Shown here: positions 7,366 through 10,883 of the stretch, piece after piece
Numbering within the stretch: the stretch's first letter is position 1
How the letters are laid out: each line of letters starts with the position of its first letter
DNA from: Candidatus Eiseniibacteriota bacterium
Lineage (GTDB): Bacteria > Eisenbacteria > RBG-16-71-46
DNA: 10,883 nt
Direction of reading: 5' to 3'
NCBI GenBank assembly: GCA_021414165.1
Contig: JAIOPA010000227.1
Span: forward strand, 1 to 10,883
Program-made: the position numbers and the translations under genes
The notes under the pieces: model-generated
Database searches by the model: none
What the model saw: the letters and a program-made list of their open reading frames with translations, nothing else
Told to the model about the DNA's origin: nothing

Positions 7366-10141
7366 CGAGCTGGGCCCTCCACTGCGTGCCACCGTAGTTC
7401 GACGGATTGTCGACGCCACTGATGCGCGAGAAGTTGTTGATGCCCGTGAAGTAGCGCGGATCGTTCACGCCATCGCCCCACACCAGCCCAAGGCCGGAGA
7501 GCGGGTCGACGCGATTGATCGAGAGGTTCTTGAAGATGTTGGTGCCCGACACGCTGATGTCGAACTTGCGGGTACCCATCTTGAACCAGCGGTTCACCTT
7601 GAGATCCAGCGTGAACTGCGTGCGCGCATTGCCCGAGTTCGGCAGCGCCGACACGTCACGCGTGACGATGGAGACCGGCGTGTAGGTACGTCCCGACTGC
7701 GCCTGGCCGAACAGGTTGATACCGGTGCGGCGCAGGATGCCCCAGTGGCGCGGCGCCTTGTCGTCCCAGCGGATGTCGAACGAGCCCGTGAGCTTGCTCG
7801 GACGATTCCAGCGCACGAACTCCTCGGAGAGGCGCGTCTCGTTGCTGCCGCCGATCTCCTGGAGCGCGCGATCCTCGTTGGGATCGCTGCTCTTGCCGCG
7901 CGTCTGCTGGTACGAGTACGACAGCTTGCCGGCCCAATGGTTCTGGCGGCGGCGCTCGAGTTCGATCTCGAAGCCCTTGGACCGCGCGTAGTGGCCATTG
8001 AGGTAGATGAAGTACGACTCGAGGTTCGTGCCCGACAGCGGATCGACGCGCGTCGCGGCCGGATAGTCGTACACGTCACGTACGAAGAACGTGACGTTGG
8101 CCGCCGACGTGGGCGTGAACTGGTGCTTGCCACCGACCTCGTAGTTCACCGAGACCTGCGGGTTCAGGTTCGGGTTGCCCTGCAGCGGGAACGACTCCGA
8201 CGAGATCGAGTTGAGCTTGGAGTACACGTAGCGGTACGACGGGTTCTGCGTGAACTCGCCGTAGTTGAAGAAGAAGCTGCTGTTCTCGGTGATCGGATGC
8301 GCCACGATCACGCGCGGCGACAGGTGCAGCTTGAGCCGGCGGCCGAAGAACGAGCTGGTCTCGTCGTAGAAGCCCGTGCGCGTGGACGGCGCGATGTTGT
8401 GGCGCGTCGTGTCGGCCATGGCCTGCTCGGCCTCGCGGCCCAGGAACCAGTAGTCGGCGCGCACGCCGAAGTTGGCCACGAAGCCCTCGAACTCGATGCG
8501 GTTGCGCGCGTACAACGCGCCGATCATGGGGTGCACGCTCCAGAGATCGTGCGACTGGCCCAGACCGTCGTCGTCGAACACCCACGGGTTCTCGATCGTG
8601 AGGTACTGCACGTCCTGCCACTGGTGGTCGAACCCCAGCTCGATCTCGTTGTGGCGCACGCGCTGCGTGTACGAACCCTGCAGGCCCCAGCTGTTCGTGC
8701 GGCGGTCAGCCCACTGGTTGTCGTCGCCCGTATCGAGGAAGTAGTCGTCGCGGCGCGGGTCGCCCACCGGCAGCGCGCGATCGTCCGGTTCCTCGTACTC
8801 GCTCCAGTGCTTGCCCATCACGTCCTGGCGCTGCGCGAAGAAGTAGCGCGACAGCTGCAGCGTGGTGAAGCCATTGCGAGCCAGCGTGCGGCGCCACTCC
8901 ACCGACGACTGCACGTTGTCCTCGAAGATCGTGGGCGCGTTGCTGATCCGGTGGTGCCAGCGCCACGGGTACGACGGATCGCCCTGATCGCCCTGCGCCG
9001 TGAGGAAGGTGCGGCTGAAGCCCTGGTCGATCGCGATGCGCTTGGAGTAGTTGAACGACCACTTGTCGCGCGCGTTCGGCCGCCAGAACAAGCCGTAGCG
9101 GCCGGCCCAGCGATTGTCCTGCGACGGCGCCCACATGTCGCCGTACTTGAACGTCTTGCCGAGGAACCGGTCCTCGTAGCTCGACTTGAGCCGCGGGTGC
9201 AGCGTGTTGGGCGGCAGCAGCGTGCGATCGAGCAGGCTCAGGTTGCTCTCACCGATGTAGCTGAAGCGCGTCTCGTACAGGCTGCCCGACAGGTCGAGCA
9301 CGCTGGTCATGGTGCCCGGCATGTCGACGCCGAGCCGCTTGATGAGCGGCATCCAGATGGGATCGGGTCCGGTGAGCAGGCCCTGCCACGAGCGGCCGCC
9401 GAACGAGCCGCCGTTGGTGGTGATGCCCAGGTTCGCCTTCTCGGTGCCTTCCTTGAGCCGGATCTCGACGACACCCGAGAGCGCGTTACCGAAGCGCACA
9501 TCGAACGAGCCCGTGGCCACGTTGACCTCGGACACCGAGCGCGCATTGAGCTGGCCGGCCGTGGACTGGCCCGTGACCAGATCGCGGTTCGCGACACCGT
9601 TCACGACGAACATGGTCTCGTCGGCGCGGCCACCGCGCACGTGGATCTGCTCGGCGTCGGTGCTGATACCCGCCTGCTGCTGGAGCACGTCGTTGACCGT
9701 GGTCACCGGCAGGTTGCGGATGTCGTTCGCGTTCACGCTGCGCACCGTGGCGCCCTGCTTGGTCTCGACCAGGCGGCGATCGGCCGTGACCTCCACGGCC
9801 TTCTCTTCGCGCACCACGATGTCCTCGAGCCTGAAGTCGACCACCACCGGCTTACCCACGGTGACGACCACGCCCGGACGGGCCTCGGCCTTGTAACCCA
9901 GGAACTGCACTCTCACCTCGTACGTGCCCACGGGCACACCCGAGATGGTGAAGCGGCCTTCGGAGTCGGTCAGGCCGCCCTTCTGGGCACCAACAACCGC
10001 GACATTCGCGAACGTGAGTGCGTGCCCGGTGCGTTTGTCGACGACCTTACCCGTCAGGGTGCCCTTGTCCTCGGCGAAAGCCGGGAACGCGGAACCGAGC
10101 ACGAGCAGGCAGAGCAGGAGGAAGCGCGCGATTGGTCTCAT
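7352..10141 (-). CDS. TonB-dependent receptor with N-terminal carboxypeptidase-regulatory-like domain
   Basis: The protein has 929 residues, a usual length for this type. The ATG at 10141 was chosen because it begins a clean signal peptide (MRPIARFLLLCLLVLGSAFP, cleaved after AFA at residue 23). There is no Shine-Dalgarno sequence in front of it, unlike the four genes that follow. Residues about 26-105 form a carboxypeptidase-regulatory-like (CarboxypepD_reg) beta-sandwich: GKVVDKRTGHALTFANVAVV, DSEGRFTISGVPVGTYEVRV. A possible TonB-box region is LEDIVVREEKAVEVTADR (105-122). Residues about 125-235 are the plug: LPVTTVNDVLQQQAGIS, IHVRGGRADETMFVVNGV, FGNALSGVVEIRLKEG. The rest is the barrel, with many aromatic strands, ending in WRAQLDVDL with Leu rather than the common terminal Phe. 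It would import or bind a ligand at the outer membrane using TonB energy. The ligand is unknown; no SusD-like partner is adjacent. It heads the coupled gene set. Confidence 0.93.
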   Translation of the reverse strand: MRPIARFLLLCLLVLGSAFPAFAEDKGTLTGKVVDKRTGHALTFANVAVVGAQKGGLTDSEGRFTISGVPVGTYEVRVQFLGYKAEARPGVVVTVGKPVVVDFRLEDIVVREEKAVEVTADRRLVETKQGATVRSVNANDIRNLPVTTVNDVLQQQAGISTDAEQIHVRGGRADETMFVVNGVANRDLVTGQSTAGQLNARSVSEVNVATGSFDVRFGNALSGVVEIRLKEGTEKANLGITTNGGSFGGRSWQGLLTGPDPIWMPLIKRLGVDMPGTMTSVLDLSGSLYETRFSYIGESNLSLLDRTLLPPNTLHPRLKSSYEDRFLGKTFKYGDMWAPSQDNRWAGRYGLFWRPNARDKWSFNYSKRIAIDQGFSRTFLTAQGDQGDPSYPWRWHHRISNAPTIFEDNVQSSVEWRRTLARNGFTTLQLSRYFFAQRQDVMGKHWSEYEEPDDRALPVGDPRRDDYFLDTGDDNQWADRRTNSWGLQGSYTQRVRHNEIELGFDHQWQDVQYLTIENPWVFDDDGLGQSHDLWSVHPMIGALYARNRIEFEGFVANFGVRADYWFLGREAEQAMADTTRHNIAPSTRTGFYDETSSFFGRRLKLHLSPRVIVAHPITENSSFFFNYGEFTQNPSYRYVYSKLNSISSESFPLQGNPNLNPQVSVNYEVGGKHQFTPTSAANVTFFVRDVYDYPAATRVDPLSGTNLESYFIYLNGHYARSKGFEIELERRRQNHWAGKLSYSYQQTRGKSSDPNEDRALQEIGGSNETRLSEEFVRWNRPSKLTGSFDIRWDDKAPRHWGILRRTGINLFGQAQSGRTYTPVSIVTRDVSALPNSGNARTQFTLDLKVNRWFKMGTRKFDISVSGTNIFKNLSINRVDPLSGLGLVWGDGVNDPRYFTGINNFSRISGVDNPSNYGGTQWRAQLDVDL

Positions 10142-10157
10142 GGTGAGGTGGGGACGG

Positions 10158-10186
10158 AAACTAGGCTCCGGGGGTGGGCGGGTCAA
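10158..10186 (-). promoter_or_regulatory. Possible promoter of the TonB-dependent receptor operon
   Basis: On the minus strand TTGACC (five of six matches to the -35 consensus) is followed after 17 bp by TAGTTT, a weak -10 with three matches. The -10 ends 16 nt before the ATG at 10141, so the transcript would have a leader of about ten bases or fewer. That agrees with the absence of a Shine-Dalgarno sequence. The weak -10 and unknown sigma preferences keep this tentative. Confidence 0.3.
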
Positions 10187-10215
10187 GCAACCATTTTGTA
10201 ACGGCTTGCCGCGCT

Positions 10216-10268
10216 GGTCGGATTTCACGCACGTGACACGGCCGCGTCACTGACGGTCGGATTTCACG
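10216..10268. repeat. 14-bp direct repeat of a gene 3' end
   Basis: GGTCGGATTTCACG occurs at 10216-10229 and at 10255-10268, exactly 39 bp apart. The second copy encodes the last residues (VKSD) of the partial sorting-like protein; the first lies after its stop, 13 codons on and in the same reading frame, where it would again read VKSD. This looks like a partial duplication of the conserved end of the module. Confidence 0.6.
10225..10250. promoter_or_regulatory. Two overlapping dyad symmetries upstream of the receptor gene
   Basis: TCACG-CA-CGTGA lies at 10225-10236. GTGACACGGCCGCGTCAC lies at 10233-10250, an 18-bp palindrome with a single mismatched pair, which overlaps the stop codon of the upstream gene. 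In RNA the second could fold with a G-U pair, but no U-tract follows. The pair could be an operator upstream of the candidate promoter, or a weak 3' hairpin of the upstream transcript. Confidence 0.35.
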
Positions 10269-10882
10269 ATGAGCAACTTACCGCGTTGCGTGGGTCCGCC
10301 GCTGCGATCCTCGACGGTCCACAGGTAGAGCCCCGTGGCCGCCGCCTGCCCGCGTCGCGTGATCAGGTCCCAGGCGAATGTGCCGCCCGATAATGCGGGC
10401 GCACCGGTGTCCGGGTTGCGATCGGGCGTCCACACACCGCGCACGTTCTCTGTTCGGTAAACCGCGCCATCGAACTCGTGCGAAGCCACCAGATCACCCG
10501 CCAGCGTGAAGATCTTGATGCTGCAGCGCTCGGGCAGGCCCGCGAACCACAACACGCGGTCGCGTGGGACGCGCCCGGCATCCCACGCCGCGTTCACCCG
10601 ATAGGGATTGGGGAACACGATCACGCCCGGGTGCTCGCTCGCGCTGGCGGCCGGCACGAGCAGGAACTTGTTCTGGCCAATGCTGCTCTCGAGACTCTCG
10701 ATCGACGGATCGCCCGTGTCGTAGCTGGTGACCGCGCCCCAGTACTTGTAGCCGTCCTTGAGCCCGTCGATCCGGTGCCGGTAACGATAAGTGATGCCGT
10801 CACGTACGAGCGGCTGCGGCGCCAGGGCCGGCTCGAGCCCGGTGTTGAACCCGGTCGTGTCGCGCAGGTCGTACTGCGCGAA
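10247..10882 (-). CDS. Secreted protein with C-terminal FlgD-Ig/T9SS-type sorting-like module (5' part outside window)
   Basis: The last 211 codons are present, ending in TGA at 10247-10249; the frame stays open to the window edge, so the start and any signal peptide are missing. The first part (FAQYDLRDTTGFNTGLEP, GYKYWGAVTSYDTGDPSIES) matches the FN3-like region of the 3153-5162 protein. The rest (GVIVFPNPYRVNAAWDAG, IKIFTLAGDLVASHEF, WDLITRRGQAAATGLYLW, GKLLIVKSDRQ) matches its C-terminal module, well over half identical by eye. A 29-bp stretch (10834-10862 and 3743-3771) is identical at DNA level. Family knowledge suggests a sorting or anchoring signal for a large exported protein. It ends 105 bp before the receptor gene and may belong to the same locus. 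An internal Met is not a start: the homology continues upstream of it. Confidence 0.85.
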   Translation of the reverse strand, partial: FAQYDLRDTTGFNTGLEPALAPQPLVRDGITYRYRHRIDGLKDGYKYWGAVTSYDTGDPSIESLESSIGQNKFLLVPAASASEHPGVIVFPNPYRVNAAWDAGRVPRDRVLWFAGLPERCSIKIFTLAGDLVASHEFDGAVYRTENVRGVWTPDRNPDTGAPALSGGTFAWDLITRRGQAAATGLYLWTVEDRSGGPTQRGKLLIVKSDRQ

Positions 10883-10883
10883 C

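Noticed and set aside
7166..10201. Plus-strand open frame of about 1000 codons antisense to the receptor gene
   Set aside because: It is rich in Arg, Ala, Val and His with no recognisable domain. The opposite strand encodes a clear TonB-dependent receptor. High GC at third positions removes stops on the antisense strand.
10142..10228. Upstream extension of the receptor to position 10228
   Set aside because: The added residues precede a complete signal peptide and derive from the intergenic repeat, so they are not expected to be translated as part of the receptor.

Overview
The window is high-GC bacterial DNA with all recognisable genes on the minus strand, so transcription runs from high to low coordinates. 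It encodes almost only exported envelope proteins: a TonB-dependent receptor, a PorV/PorQ-type outer-membrane protein, two probable lipoproteins, and secreted multidomain proteins. Two of the secreted proteins end in a module that looks like a FlgD-Ig fold or a type IX secretion sorting domain. This protein style is typical of high-GC members of the FCB supergroup such as Candidatus Eisenbacteria or Gemmatimonadota. That placement is an impression from protein style; there is no marker gene here.

Layout in transcription order: (1) 10882-10247, the 3' end of a secreted protein with an FN3-like segment and a C-terminal sorting-like module; (2) a 105-bp intergenic region with overlapping dyad symmetries, a 14-bp repeat of the preceding gene's 3' end, and a possible promoter; (3) 10141-7352, a TonB-dependent receptor with an N-terminal carboxypeptidase-regulatory-like domain; (4) 7365-6349, a PorV/PorQ-like protein; (5) 6349-5162, a probable NHL-type beta-propeller lipoprotein; (6) 5162-3153, a second secreted protein whose C-terminal third is a paralogue of item 1; (7) 3156-1639, a probable lipoprotein with two Ig/FN3-like domains and a GATase-like domain; (8) a strong hairpin just after the stop, then a 376-bp gene-free region with a perfect 17-bp dyad and a possible extended -10 promoter; (9) 1262-1, the 5' part of a secreted protein with OB-fold-like and Ig-like domains, running out of the window.

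Items 3 to 7 overlap end to start at every junction (14, 1, 1 and 4 bp), and items 4 to 7 each have a Shine-Dalgarno-like sequence. They look like one translationally coupled operon. The likely theme is an outer-membrane and cell-surface assembly: a receptor, a PorV-like shuttle or barrel, two surface lipoproteins, and a secreted protein with a sorting-like C-terminus. The substrate and function cannot be read from the sequence. No RNA genes, mobile elements or CRISPR arrays were seen. The large plus-strand open frames are antisense shadows of these GC-rich genes.
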